Assembly (NCBI GenBank): GCA_000277445.1
Contig: AJWJ01000049.1
Coordinates: 1 to 64,000 of the forward strand
DNA from: Polysphondylium violaceum
Lineage: Eukaryota > Evosea > Eumycetozoa > Dictyosteliales > Dictyosteliaceae
Length of the DNA: 64,000 bases
Reading direction: 5' to 3'
Shown: piece after piece, positions 21,601 to 34,665 of the stretch
Position numbering within the stretch: the first letter of the stretch is position 1
Layout: every line of letters begins with the position of its first letter
Made by a program: the position numbers and the translations under genes
The notes under the pieces: generated by a model
Seen by the model: the letters and a program-made list of their open reading frames with translations, nothing else
The model's database searches: none
What the model was told of the DNA's origin: nothing

Positions 21601-24600
21601 CCGCTCCAACCAACACCTATACATTGGCCCACTTTCTTTTAGGCTGTTCCTCCAATTTCGACCTCTCTCTTGACTTTCAAGAAAACACAAAGAGTTGTCT
21701 TACTGTGATGCTTAAAAAGGTATTGATTCCAGATTTCATAAATAGATACCCACATCTTCTCGACAACTATCACGAAATCATTTACAAGCTTGCCAGCAAC
21801 TCTGTTACCTACAAACCAACCATCAAGTTTGTTCCCATCTCTTACTATCAAGACAGTTTGATTTTAATCAGAAGAGCCATTCTCTCGTGTGGCCCCAACA
21901 ACAGAAAGAGAGAGTCACTCATCTCTAGTCTTGCCTCTATCTTTAAGAGTCTCTCGATTGTCGTTCAAAACTCTTACACTATTGAACTTAAAAACTTTCT
22001 CTCTGGCTTTATTTTCCCCTCACTCTCCAATGGCAACAACACCAGTATGATTGGCATGAGTCTTTCGTCTGCCTCTCAAATCCACATTCTCTCGCTCTAC
22101 AACGTGATGGAATTCCAAGTCGACGAAATTGCCAAGCCCAAGATATTCTCTATCTATCCACAATTGGAACAACAAGTCTTGCAACCTTACCAAAGAGCCA
22201 GTAGCAAACAACTACTCATTGACATTCCACTTTTGAAGCAACAATTGGAAAACGACTCAAATAGATTTGTAAACAATTTGGAATTAGAGAGAGAATTGGA
22301 TGAGTGTTCAAATTGGAATGTTTCAACTTTATTGGTAAACTCGAGAATTCGTGCATTGGAGGGTTGGAAAGCTTTTAGCAATGTAGCATTACTTCAAAAC
22401 TCTGGTATTGTTGAAAATGTTGATGAAACCCTACTCTTGACTCTTTTGCAAAGATTGGTGGTAGACTTTTCCAACGAAAAACTCCCAATTGAATCAATAT
22501 TCTCTATTGGCTACACAATCTTGACCATTCTCTATATTATTGGAATTAAAAAAGACTCTATTCTCTCGCCCTCTTCTTCATTGTTTTCTCTTGAAAACTC
22601 TGCCGATAATTTCAATGAAAACCTTTTAGAACAAAAGATTAAAGGTATCTTTGAAGGACTCTTGTCAACTGTATTAAAATCACCACATCAATCCATTCGT
22701 GGTATTGCCTACACTTGTATAAGTCAATATTTAACTCTATCAAATCCAAGATCTAGCGACAATCTCTTGCAAAACAACAGCAATATGGATGAAAACTCTA
22801 TTAAGCCCATTGAATATTTAAATATTACTCTTTTGACAAAGATTAAAGACAAGTTTATTAAAATCCTCTCATCAGATTGCAACTCTTTTACTACAAGTGG
22901 TTGGAAGATTACAGCTCTTTGTTGTCTTCAATCTATTTTACCTTTGGATACTCTTTGTGGTCATAGATCTCTTAAATATCTCCAAAACAAAGGATTCATT
23001 GCCAATATTATCAATGAAACCACCAGTAAATTCCTCTCTGAAAACTGGGAATACATTGAATCCAAAGATCTCTGTGTCTATGAAGCTCAAATGTCTTTAT
23101 TATTAAAAATATCTCAACAACCCGATGGAAGTCATATTTTAATGAATAACAATATCATCTCTTCTATTGTCAAATCTCCATTCCTTGGCTATATTCCAAC
23201 CGATCAATTGGGTGATAAATTCTCTTCCATATTGATCCCAATTCTTAGATTATTCTCTTCCCTCTGTTTGAACCATGATGATCGTTCCAATGTATGTCAA
23301 CAAGTCTATGATTTTATTCTCAATCACTCTGATCTCTTTATTGTTATTCTTCAAGACTCTCATCCAATCATTACATCAACTACTCTCTCTGTTTTAAAAC
23401 TCACTGTATTCCTCTTTAGTCAAATTGGTGATTATCCACTCATTAAAAAGATTGATCAACAACAACAACCACAACAACAACAAAAATTCAATAGATTCCA
23501 TTATTCAATTTTAAATTTACTCATGAAGTACTCTACTCCAAAGAAATTAATCGAATCTGCCACACCAGAGAATCAAGAGGAAGAATTATTATTAAGTAAA
23601 AATGAATTTATCGTTGAAACCAATAGCAGCAATGGTAATAATAATGGACTCAATAGTTTAATGAAAATTAACTCCACTGGTAATAATAATAATACAACAA
23701 AGAAAAAGAATCTGTTCCAAGTATTGATTAAAGAACAAATATTCTCACTCTCTCATGATTTGTTCCTCTATTGTAGAAAGGTATCCATTTTGCCAAACTC
23801 TCAATTTGGTATTGTTTGTTTTAGTTCAAATCTTTCCTTTTCATCCATGACCACAAACTCTGCACCCACTGGCAAATCTATTCCAAGTTTAGATGTTGCA
23901 ATTCATTGTTTGGTTGATAATGTGATTCATTATTCTCAATATAATTCACAACTTGCAAGTTTTGAAACATTGTTGTCTCAAGTAGATCAATTGTCTAATG
24001 TCCAATGTCATGATATCCTTCAATCTGGCAGTGTTGACCATTCAATCGATGAATATACACTATCTCCTCAACAAAGAAATGATATGATAACAACTATTCT
24101 TCAACAAAAAATCAAATCCATTACTATTGAATCAACTCTTTTATTGGAAAACATTGAAATATTATTGGTACTCATTGTTACCCATTCATTTTATTATTGC
24201 AACTCTATCACAAATCTTTTCCAACAACAAAATTTAAACAACTTTACCTACTCTACTCAAATGACAGATTTAAAGAGAAATAATAATACTACCAATAATC
24301 AACAACAAAATAAGAACGATATATTCCTTGCCTCTCAGTCCAATCAAAGAGGAGGTAATAATGGTTTTGTCTCATCAATGTTTTCATTATTTAAAGGATC
24401 AGCTATTAAAACTCCTTCAAATAACAATAGTAATAATAATAATAATAACTCGACAATAATTTCAAATTCCTCTTCAAAATATTCAAATCCAACTTCACTT
24501 TCTTTGGCAGCCCTCAACAATAATAACAATAGTAATAATTTAAATAACATTCCATCATCAGAACTCTCGCCAATGGAAACCAATGAATTTTTATCTAAAC

Positions 24601-24731
24601 TTAAAACTTGTATTTTCGACAGAGAATTAAGTCAAATGGGAGGTATTCGTCTTTATGATGCAATTTCAACAATTGAAAAATCTTCTCTTATTCAATTAAT
24701 TTTAAAGAAATTAAAAGATTTAATTAAATAA
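18633..24731 (+). CDS. nup205: Nuclear pore complex protein Nup205
   Basis: Six exons (18633-18959, 19028-19126, 19190-19423, 19503-19613, 19689-20124, 20206-24731) join in phase to 1910 residues. The protein is helical throughout (alpha-solenoid). The Nup205/Nup192 hallmark appears at about 875-883 (TLAHFLLGC), and size and layout match the family. Members build the inner ring of the nuclear pore and bind Nup93. Asn/Gln-rich inserts near the C-terminus ([11 protein letters not shown] region, around 24420-24550) are typical dictyostelid additions. In the last intron an in-frame ATG at 20196 sits just before the chosen acceptor (20204-20205); phase with exon 5 decides for the acceptor. Codon use in 20450-23300 is more G/C-rich than at the ends. 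Confidence 0.88.
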
Positions 24732-24838
24732 AATAGAAATGAAAAAATTAATAATAACAACATGTATCTATCTAGATTTCTTTTTTAAATAAAATACAAA
24801 ATCAAATAATTATGTGTTATAAATATAAATTATTTATT

Positions 24839-27800
24839 TTATTTTAATACATGAAAATTAAAAGCAAAACCATCTTGTAAGAATCTTACAACTTTTCGAG
24901 CTCTACCTTGATCCAAAGAATATTCTACAGGTTTTCTCCAAACATCACCTTCACTGCCGATATCATGATGAGAAGTAAATGAAATAAGATTATATATAAC
25001 TGGTTTGTTATCTTTTTTTATCACAACATCTTGATCTGCAATTTCTTCAATGGTTGATTTTTCATCTTCAACTTTTTTGACAAGTGGAGGCTCGGTGGTA
25101 GTGGTTGTAGTTATAGTTGTGGTCTTTGTTGATTTTGTTGATGATTGAATTACTATATCTTTATTACTATTGTCATCGCCATCTTGATCAGTGTCTTTAG
25201 TTTCTTCTTTAACTGGTTCAATTTTTTCAACTTTATCATCAGATGTGGATGTAGTAGTTGTAACAACCTTTTTACCACCGCTACTATTTACATAAGGAAC
25301 AGTTACTTTAACTACACACGAGGAGATATTACCATCATCATCTAAAACTCTAAGAATATTTCTCGATTTATCATTACCTTCGACACCATGTTTAAAACAA
25401 AACATAATCATACCGGTATTGAGGTCAATGAAATAGATGTGTAATGATTTTAACTCCAAATTAAAATCTTTACTATAGACCAACAACTCTGTGCCCTCTG
25501 GACCATCAGTGTCTGGGTTTTGATAGAGGGTTGGCATAACATTGATATCAAGATCTCCATTGGCCTCGAGATCATCAGTGATACTGTAATAGTGATACTT
25601 GAGCAATGGTTCAGAGTGATTTTCAAATATTGATTCACAAAATCCTCCTCTTTTGCTCGATGGAATCTCGATATTTACATTAAAGTCACCTTTATAGACA
25701 CGGACAAGTTTTTGAATGGTCTTCAAATTCAGACGAAGCAATTCCTCTTTGTTTCCTTTTGGCAAGCCATAGGAACTACCATTGGTGGCGGTGATGACAG
25801 CGTCTGTTTTACTGAAATTTGTATCTGGTGATGAGGCCTCAGCTTGTGGTGTAGATGAATTGGATGTTGAAGAGGTTGTGGTTGTAGTGGTTGTGGTTGT
25901 GGTTGGTGCACCCAATGAATACACAGTTGATGTGGATGATGTTGTGGTGGTTGAGGGCGAATTCTTTGAAGTAAAGAATTTTGGTGATATCTTTACCTTG
26001 GATGGCATGATATAGATAACGGGCAAGTAAGGTGCATATTTAGATCTAGTAAAGAAATGAATCTTTTTAGACTCTATTGAATGGATAACTGAACCGTGAT
26101 CGACCAAATGGAAGATCAAGACCAAATGAGTTGGTGTATTGATACCTTGATTTCTAATCTTTACGTCAAATTGCAAGACATTTTGAATTGTCTTTACATC
26201 TTGATGAATCTTGAATGCATCGTTGGGGTTGATGGCTGTGATATCTTCGTGGGTGCCCTTGACTACTACCTTTCCAGATAAACGTTTAAGAATATCGGTA
26301 GTGTTTTGGCTGGTGGCCTGTGTACCGTTGTAATTTATTTTCAAAAAGAATGTAGTCTCCTTGAGTGCAATAATTTGTTCGGGGAATGGATGAATGAAAT
26401 CATTGACTATCGAGAGTGTAAATGGATAGTCCGATGATGCATTGGCAAGTGGTGGTGTGGTGGTGTTGGAGTTTATACTATTTGGATTATTATAATCGCC
26501 GCCATTGATTTGAATACTATTACCATAGTGCGAAGATTGTTGAGATGGTGGTGGTGATTGTATTGGTGATTGATGATGATGACCATGATGATGGCTATGA
26601 TGGTGGTGATGAGATGATGATGATGATGGAGGAGGTGGTGGTGCTGAATGATATTGATGAGAGTTGGGATGATGATTACTAGGAGAGGAATGATGAGGTC
26701 CATGAGATGAATGACCATTGTGATGTGGTTGATGATGCATTGGGAGAGAATGGACATTGTGTTGAGAGTGTGGTGGTGGTGGTCCATAGGAGGGATGATG
26801 TTGAGGTGATGGTGGATATGAATGAGGATGATGAGAGGAGTAGTGATGACCATTGTTTGGATGATGACCATTATGATGATGTGGTGATGGATGATGTGAT
26901 TGTGGTGGTGGTGGTGGACCATAAGATGGATGATGTGGATGATTGGAACTGTAATGAGGCGGTGATGAAGGATGATGGGAATGGATGTGATGGCCATTAC
27001 TACTATGATGTACATTTTTAACAGGTGAAACAATCTTTGGTGAATGTGGATGTACATATCTATTTCCATAGGAATAGTATGACTTTTCATCGATAATCAA
27101 CTCTACACCACCATTATCAAGAGATTCATGTCCATTGGCATGATCATGATCATTTTCATTTGCAAGATTATGTAATGGATTATATTTCTTTACACCTGGA
27201 ATACTAATAGCTTGTTGTTGTGATGGTGATTGTTGTTGTTGTTGTTGTTGTTGTTGTAATGATGGATGATTTGAATGAAAAGGTTTAGATGTTCGAATAG
27301 TTGGTGCTAAAATCGGTGATGTAGTATTTGGTGACGGAGAAGATTGACCTGATGATCTACTATACCATGAATTACCATATGTTACATATTCTGGTGGAGG
27401 GGAAGAAGGTGGTGATTGATGAAGATAATTACCATTTACTTCTGATTCGGAATGTTGAATGGGACTTGAATTATTATTATTACTATTGTTATTATTACTA
27501 TTATTTACTAAAGGTCTTTCTCCCATAGCTGATGACTTTTCTCTCATTTGAGAAAAAGGCTGTGGATAACTATGGGAACTTGAAGATACCAATCTATTGT
27601 TTGTTGTTGGATATTTATAAATAGTAGAGTCATAAGTAGATGGATTAACCTCACCTCTTCTACCTATTGGATTGTGCATAGTGTTATATTCTTCATAGCC
27701 ATTATTATTACTATTATTATATTTATCTGAAATATATTCACCTTGATGTGGTGATGTCAGTGGTGCTGTATGTAATGGACCATTATTTAATTGTGGTTGT

Positions 27801-28306
27801 TTACCATTACCATTATTATTACTATTATTATTATTATTTACAATACCATTTCCGGGTGGACTTGAGCCATTTGATGGTGAATTACCATTACTATTACTAC
27901 TGTATGAATGTGATATACTTATTGGTGGCAGAGTTACTGGTGAACTACTACTAATACTATTACTTAAAGAAGAAGGTGATGGTGCACCTCCACCATTTGA
28001 GGATTGTACATCTACCTTGTTAACCTTAATGGTCTTGAATGGTACCTCTCTAAATGATTATTATGTATTAATACATGTACATACATATATGTATATATCT
28101 CAACAAGAACCAATCACAAATCAAAATCTTAATCCAGATCACCCCGATAACGGAAAGAGTCCAGATTTCTGTGATTGGAAAAAAAAAAATTTTTACAAAA
28201 AAAAAAAAAAAAGAAAAAAAAAACAAAAAAGATGTGATCACAAAAATAGATTGAGGTGGACTACTTACAAAACGTTTTCTAAATTCCTTTTTAAAGATCC
28301 AGACAT
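24839..28306 (-). CDS. Large regulator, possibly CudA-like transcription factor
   Basis: Two exons: 28306-28269 (12 codons, MSGSLKRNLENV) and 28049-24839, donor GTAAGT, giving 1082 residues. About 440 N-terminal residues are low complexity (Asn, Ser, Gln, then an extreme His/Pro/Ser region around 26530-27030). A globular core follows from about 540: YPFTLSIVNDFIHPFPEQII, KETTFFLKINY, a hydrophobic strand HLVLIFHLVDHG and FFTRSKYAPYLPVIYIMPSKV. A Thr/Ser linker leads to a second block (LVRVYKGDFNVNIEIPSSK, ELLVYSKDFNLELKSLHIYF). A Lys/Glu/Thr-rich tail with a KPVEYSLDQGRARKVVRF end closes the protein. The core recalls the CudA family of nuclear regulators in Dictyostelium, but this is from memory of layout, so treat the name as tentative. 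Confidence 0.6.
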
Positions 28307-30361
28307 GGTTATTTGTTTGTGTTATATTTGTTATATTTGTTATATAAATGTTTTGTATGTGAGTGAGTGGTGAAATGGTGTGGTAAAAAAGATAGTGGAC
28401 TTGATTAATAATGATTGCAAGTTAATAAAAGAAGTTTTTTTTTTTTAAAAAAAAAAAAGAAAAAATGTTTAAAATTTAAAAAAATTATAAAAATGTCTCA
28501 AAGTGCTGATGTGATGGAGAACAAAAAATTTGGTGATACACTGACTGCTGATGCTAGATATGTATTGGTATATTATGATAATTGATTGTTAACCCTTTTC
28601 GATAGTGAGGGTGTGAGTGTTGTTTGTTTGTGGTGTGTGTGAAAGATGTTCTTCAAAGGATAAAATGTGTGTGTTTATTTTATTGATAGAGTGTGGTTTT
28701 GAAAGTACTACTATAAAATATGGGTGTATTTATAAATATAGATATCTATAATTTTTCAAAACAACACAATAACAACAACTAAAAGTAAAAAGTATATTTG
28801 GATAGTGTGTGTTGTGTGTGTTTATGTAGTGTGTGGGTATGGTTTTTGTTTGTATGATAAATTTGGTAGGGTGCTAATCAAAATCAAATGTTGATTTATA
28901 AATATAAATAAGTTTAAAAATAAATAGGTGGGTTATAATTAAAAAAATTGATGATTGAAAAAGGAAAATAAAGTAGGCGGGGAGAGGTGTTTATAAATAA
29001 AAATAGATTGACGATGATGAAAAAAAGTGTGATAAGATAAAGATGGATAAAGATAAAGGGTGTGATGGTCGATGTTGAAAGAAAAAATTAATTCTCTCTC
29101 TCGCTATCTCTCTCCTAATTATTACTAGTACACTCTGTTTTTTTTTATTTTTTTCAACAAGGACTACTGCCTTTCTTATTTGAGGTTTGTAAAAAGAAAA
29201 TGATTTTTTTTTTCAATTTTTTTTTTAAAAAACTTGATTTTTTGCTATACAAATTTGAAAAAGGACATTGTGTATCCCTCCTTCAAAAAATATTTTGTTT
29301 TATTTTAATTTTTTTTTCATTTTTTTCATTTTTTTCAAAGAGTCACCACCTTAGCTTTATTTATCAAAAACTTTGTGTGGTGTTGATCAACAATGATGTG
29401 AGTGAGTGTGCTTTTGGTGGATGGATCAACCTAAAAAGATTTTTTGGGGCCAACTAAAAACACCAATTTTTTTTTGATTTTTTGTAAAAAAAGAATGTTT
29501 GCTTTTTTTTATTCTGAAATCAGACGGTGCCAACGCGAGCGCAGGGTGTTGGTTTTGATTTCGTTTTTTCATCACCCACTCTTTGCTGCTTGCATCAGAG
29601 TTTTCCAAGGCTCCTTTTAGAATTCTAAACTCGAATTGTTCTTTTCTTCTGAAAGAGCGCAATCAAAAGATATTTTTGTAATAAAAAAATAACGGCTTCT
29701 GCACTTCCTTTTCTGAAGTGAATCCCAAATTCTTTTATACACTACACAAAATCCCGATTTGGTGTCAGTATTTCTCTGCAATCTTATCTCATTTTCTTTC
29801 TTTATTACTATTATTATTTTAACATGTTGTATTTTAAGAAGAAAATGAATTACATTCTTAAAATATATAATGTAATTATTTATGGTGTGTGTGTGTGTGT
29901 GTGTGTGTAAATATAAAGGGACCACATTCATCTTGTTTTTTAAAAAGCAATAAAGGTAATGGGCAGTTCCAAAAGAGGTCCACTTTAATCTCACCTTAGG
30001 TTTTTTTTTTAAAAAAAGGGCCTAAAAGCTGTGCAATGTCACGAAAAAATCAAAAAAAAAATAAGATGGGTTTTTTTTTTTTGATAATTTTTATTTTTTT
30101 CGAAAAACTAAGATGGGGTGATTGTTTTTAGCACCTCAAATAATAATTTGTTGCTCTATCCAATCAAATTTGTTTTGAAAGAATTCACTTCAAAATAAAA
30201 ATCTTATGATATCTGTCTGCAAATGAGTGTGAATCCACAAGATTGATTTAGGATTTTTTTGATAAATTGGGTTTACCAGTAACCTACCTCACAATGTGTG
30301 TTGGTGTGGGTGGGGCATTACCATTAATAATATAAAGAATAAAACAACTTAGTTTTTAATA
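28307..30361. other. Two-kilobase upstream region, low complexity
   Basis: This is the upstream region of the CudA-like gene. It contains GT-rich tracts (28600-28700, 28800-28860), A/T runs, a CT repeat (29090-29115) and a pure GT repeat at 29885-29908. A short GC-richer patch near 29520-29660 includes GGTGCCAACGCGAGCGC. No coding region I trust. Length and composition suggest a long regulatory region or unannotated RNA. Confidence 0.45.
29885..29908. repeat. (GT)12 microsatellite
   Basis: Twelve uninterrupted GT units in the upstream region of the CudA-like gene. Likely length-variable between strains. Confidence 0.9.
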
Positions 30362-31246
30362 CTACCCACTACCACTTAATAAATTCCATAAACAGAGTTC
30401 TAGTTGATTATCCTTGAACAATTTTGAAAGAGTTATTAAAATGGATTTAAAATCTTGACCACATGATAGAGGGGTGTCTAAATACAGTTGTTCAAGTAGA
30501 TAGAATTGATTCATACCATCCAAGCTGTAAAATGACCATGTCTTTCCGTTTGTTACAAGCCCCCACACAATTGGCACAACTAGACATGATTGAGTAGAGT
30601 GTATTTTATCTGAATCAAATTGATCATGTTTGGATCTCATCATGAGAATGGTTTGGAGTTGAATTCGAATTGCAATCTCTACTTGTTTATCGTTGAGCTT
30701 TGAATCAAGAGTTGAGGGATCACTAAAATACTTTTTCACCAATATAATACCACTGGCATTCCCAACACTGTCATATAAAACATAATCAAGAGGACCTCTG
30801 ACATCACTACCATCGAGTGTAAGTATTTCTTGTTGTTTAGAAATCCAAGTATTTGGTAAGTTGGCAACAAGGATTCTATCTATTAAAAATCGAATCGATG
30901 ATTCTACCCAACAATTACTAGACAGATTGATGAGTAAACCAGGTAGCAGTGTTTGATAATCAATGTGGCCCTCTCTTTGTGAAATCCAATTTAGTATATC
31001 AATTTTTGGTTTCTCTACATGCATACAACTATTTCCTATTGAAAACTTTGATGTGTCACTCCCCAATAGTTTATAGATATCTGTATTAAAATTGGTAATT
31101 GAAAACTTAATACATCTCTTTGCAATATTTTCAATGCCTCTCTTTTCGTTCTTTTTTCTCTGTTCTATTAATTTATTTACAATATCCCTATTATAACTTG
31201 TTTGATAATCTAATTTAATTATATCATATGGTGTTTGTGTAAACAT
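30362..31246 (-). CDS. PD-(D/E)XK-like nuclease-fold protein, hypothetical
   Basis: A single exon of 294 residues. The part RGPLDYVLYDSVGNASGIILVKKYF resembles the core of the restriction-endonuclease fold (Asp in a GxxDY strand, then a hydrophobic strand ending in a Lys pair); a Val sits where the usual Glu precedes the Lys. Further on, EIAIRIQLQTILMMR is a helix, and VVPIVWGLVTNGKTWSFYSL matches the 'G(I/V)xTNGxxWxFY' strand common to type I restriction-subunit N-termini and related eukaryotic proteins. There is no DNA-binding or helicase domain. The acidic-residue change suggests a weak or inactive site. Eukaryotic relatives are often of unknown role. The call is inference from motifs. Confidence 0.6.
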   Translation of the reverse strand: MFTQTPYDIIKLDYQTSYNRDIVNKLIEQRKKNEKRGIENIAKRCIKFSITNFNTDIYKLLGSDTSKFSIGNSCMHVEKPKIDILNWISQREGHIDYQTLLPGLLINLSSNCWVESSIRFLIDRILVANLPNTWISKQQEILTLDGSDVRGPLDYVLYDSVGNASGIILVKKYFSDPSTLDSKLNDKQVEIAIRIQLQTILMMRSKHDQFDSDKIHSTQSCLVVPIVWGLVTNGKTWSFYSLDGMNQFYLLEQLYLDTPLSCGQDFKSILITLSKLFKDNQLELCLWNLLSGSG

Positions 31247-31538
31247 TTTTATTACAGTAATATATTGATATCAATTCATTTACATTTTTTCTCTTTCAAA
31301 AAAAAAAAGATATTTTTGAGAAAAACTTTTTTTAAAAAAAAAAGATTTGCAAATGATCAAAAATTCTAAATTAAGAAATAGAAATAAAGGGAAAAGATTT
31401 ATTTAAAGTTTAAATAGAAAAATTAAGGAATAATTAAATATAATTAAAAAAAAAAGAAAAAAAAAAAAATAATAAAGTATATATACATTGTGTGTGTTTT
31501 ATAGATATAAAAGAGAATGAATCAATACCAATTACCAA

Positions 31539-32712
31539 TTACCATCTAGCTTTATGTACTTCAACAAAACCATAAATATCATCAATTTGAATAATTTCGC
31601 CAGAATCTAAAACCAATTCACCACTAAATTTACCGAGAATTTGATGAAAACTAGACATTACCAATAAGAAATTATTTGATTCCAATTTCTTTTTAATTGG
31701 AGTAAATGTGAGGGGATTTCCACCAAATCTACCATGTTTACAATGGAATGTCCAAGGTTCCAATAAATTAAGTTCATTGTATTTAATATCTACATGGCCA
31801 AGCTTATGAATGACACCATCGATATTGACTGCATTCTCTGTGTGAGTGGACAAATTACCAAATCCTGAACCAAAATTTAGACCAATAGGAGTGTTGTTTT
31901 TCTTGTCTTTACCCCAAGCAGAACACCAGAGCCAAAAGCTGTTGTAATCCCAGATACCTCTACCCCAATCCATAATACCAAAGCAAGTGTCATCCAACAT
32001 CTCTTTGCCATCGATACGTAGCGTGCCGTTGATGGGAATAAGATTGGTTTTTCTATTATAGTAAAAGTTTTCCTCTCCAATGGGGGTGATCAACACCACC
32101 GACTCTCTGTTTGGACTGAGATCAAATTCCAAATCGGCAACCAACTTCATCTTGGCATTGTTGATCTTTATCAAATGTTTAATGGTCTCACCATTGTTTT
32201 GATGAGCGACTGAAAATTGGAGATTAAAGTTTTTAGTCTTGAGTTCTGCATGAATGCCCTCCTCACAACTATCTTTGGGCAACATGAGGCCCTTTGAAAA
32301 AGCAGCAGAAGAAGTGATTTCATCGTGTACTGGTTTACTGTCAACCTCTGAAAAATCGATAAAAAAACATTGATAGTTATTAATGTAGCCCAAATCAATG
32401 GCAGCCACTGCAAAATAAAAAGAATTTGATCCAATAGAATAGTAATTCCATTCCTTTAATCTGTAGGCTTTCTTAAATCGAGATAAATTGTTTGGGTTAT
32501 ATTTTAAACATGGTTGTCTGGACCATCCCTTTACATTTAAACATCCTTTTTCATTTAATAATTCTTGACAATTGTTAATTTCAATTTGATTTCTAAATAG
32601 TATTTTTAAATGACAGATATATAAGTATATATATCTAAATCATGAATCTAAATATGATATGTATTTATATATACTTTAAATCTTCATCAGAGTAACAAAT
32701 ATGTTTAGACAT
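31539..32712 (-). CDS. DUF2804 family protein
   Basis: Two exons (32712-32675, donor GTATAT; 32592-31539) give 363 residues. NEKGCLNVKGWSRQPCLKYN near the start, RLKEWNYYSIGSNSFYFAV, ITPIGEENFYYNRKTNLIPINGT, CFGIMDWGRGIWDYNSFWLW, and PIGLNFGSGFGNLS are the successive motifs of the DUF2804 family, found in bacteria and some protists, function unknown. The frame upstream of the first exon stays open and offers another ATG at 32814 that would add a hydrophobic N-terminus; the inner ATG at 32712 was chosen because the family begins close to the LLNEKG segment. No neighbours of related function. Confidence 0.8.
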
Positions 32713-33300
32713 TGCTATTCGTTGTTTTAACTTTTCAAATAATATGATAACGACAAAGAATCCAAAGGAGATAGGTTTCAGAATAAACTTTTTAATAATA
32801 GAAAAGAATGTCATAACCAAAAAAAGAAGAACAAAGGAAACAACACCAGGAAAGCGCTTCTCTTTATCCAATACGAGGTATAAATTCAATTCCCAAAGAG
32901 AAAAATTGTTATAAAATTTATGTTATAAAAAAAATCAATTTAAAAATTTTTATAAAAAATAAAAAAACACCCTTTCCTTTTTTTATATTCCCGAAGTGAG
33001 GTGGGCATGAGATGGTAATGAGAATTTTATTAAATTGTAAAAAAGAAAAAAAAGTGATCTGTTGTGATAAGATTTTGTCAAAATTGTGTGGGGTGAAACT
33101 AAAATGAAATTGTATTTGTTGTTTGTGACAACAGAGTTATTATTTGAATATCATTAGTTGTAGATATTAACACAACTAAAGATAATACTGACTTACAAAG
33201 GAGAAATAAAAAAAAATTCTTTTTTTTTTTTGTATTTCGTTTTTTTTTTTTTTTTGTATTTTTTCTTTTTGGTGCAGATATGCAAATTGCCTGAATAAAG
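32713..33300. other. Divergent intergenic region
   Basis: Separates the minus-strand DUF2804 gene from the plus-strand MRM1 gene and should hold both promoters. T runs at 33219-33255 come just before the MRM1 leader. Bases 32713-32889 are open on the minus strand and could be an N-terminal extension of the DUF2804 gene. Confidence 0.5.
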
Positions 33301-34598
33301 ATGTTTAGATATCAACTCAATAAAATAAATGTGAAATCTATTCAAAGATGTTTTTCAACATCAAACAGATCATCGTCAACAGCAAAAAAGAGTTTATTTT
33401 CAGACAATGATGATTTTATAGGCGATAGTGGTCATGGTCATCATGGCCATTCAAATAGAAATCAATTTGATAGAAAGAAAAGAAACAATAAATTTAACAA
33501 CAACAATAACAATGACAATGATGATTTCATGATGGATGGATATAAACGAAATAGTAATAGCAACAGTAAACATAACAACAGTAGCGGTAGTAGATATAAA
33601 AATAATAATGAAGCTAAGTTTATTCAAGAAGCAATGAAAAAGAAATATACATTAGTTGGTGAAGGATTATATGGTATTCATCCTACTAGCATTGCGATCA
33701 ATTCAGAGAATAGATCATTTAATGCATTGTATATTCAAAATTCACTATTATCAAAATTGGAAAACATAAGTGATGTAAACACCTCATCGATAGTTAGAGA
33801 TGAGGATTATTTTAAAACTGAAGATTCTTTAAATGACCTAGATAAGTCGTTTGATAGATATAATGATAAAAAGAATATGTAAGTGCATTCATAGTGTCTA
33901 TCATTTACTATTCGTACTAATACCAAAACACATAAAGCGAAAAGATTGAATCAGTGTTAAAGAAAGCAATTGAATTCAATATACCTATTTATTCAGTGAA
34001 AAAGACAGTGTTGGACCAATTTTCCAAAGACAGAGTACATCAAGGCATTGTGCTGGATGTATCACCATATACATTATTGACCATTGATTCATTACCATCG
34101 CAATCAAACAAACAATCACCACCACTATGGATATTTTTAGATGAGTTGTGGGATCCTAAAAACATTGGTGCCATCGTTAGATCATGTCATTTCTTTAAAG
34201 TAGATGGTATTGTGGTTACCAACACCAAATCATGTCCCATTACACCAGAGTCATCTAAAAATAGTGCGGGAGCAGTGGAAGAATACCCAATCCATAGAGC
34301 AGAGTCTGTGATTGGATTCATTAGAGCGAGTAAACAAAACGGATGGAGAATCATTGGCACGAGTCCAGATGATCACGAGAATATTAAATCACACAATCTC
34401 AACCAATTCAAACTCGACCAACCAACACTTCTCTTGATTGGCAACGAAGGATTTGGTTTAAAAACAAAGATGATTCAAGAATGTGATAGTCTAGTTAAAA
34501 TTGTTGGTGGTACTGAAAATGTAGATTCTTTAAATGCCTCGGCCTCTACCGCCGTCATGATTTATCAATTTATAAATACAAGACCCAAAGGAAAATAA
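33301..34598 (+). CDS. mrm1: Mitochondrial rRNA 2'-O-methyltransferase MRM1 (SpoU family)
   Basis: Two exons (33301-33878 and 33938-34598) give 412 residues. A basic, Ser-rich start (FRYQLNKINVKSIQRCFSTSN) looks like a mitochondrial presequence, followed by a His/Asn-rich low-complexity linker. YTLVGEGLYGIHPTSIAI opens the substrate-binding domain. The catalytic SPOUT domain contains RVHQGIVLDVSPY, FLDELWDPKNIGAIVRSCHF (motif 1, with the Asn and Arg), LLIGNEGFGL (motif 2) and SLNASASTAVMIYQF (motif 3 of the knot). Family members methylate one guanosine of the large mitochondrial rRNA. Motifs 1-3 all look intact. Confidence 0.88.
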
Positions 34599-34665
34599 AT
34601 TAAAAAAACAATGACAATAATAATTAATACATATGTTTATTGAATTGATATATCTATATAGTATA

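Noticed and set aside
26473-27090. 205-codon minus-strand frame of His/Ile/Met runs
   Set aside because: Same strand but another frame of the CudA-like gene's His/Pro region; composition is a shadow.
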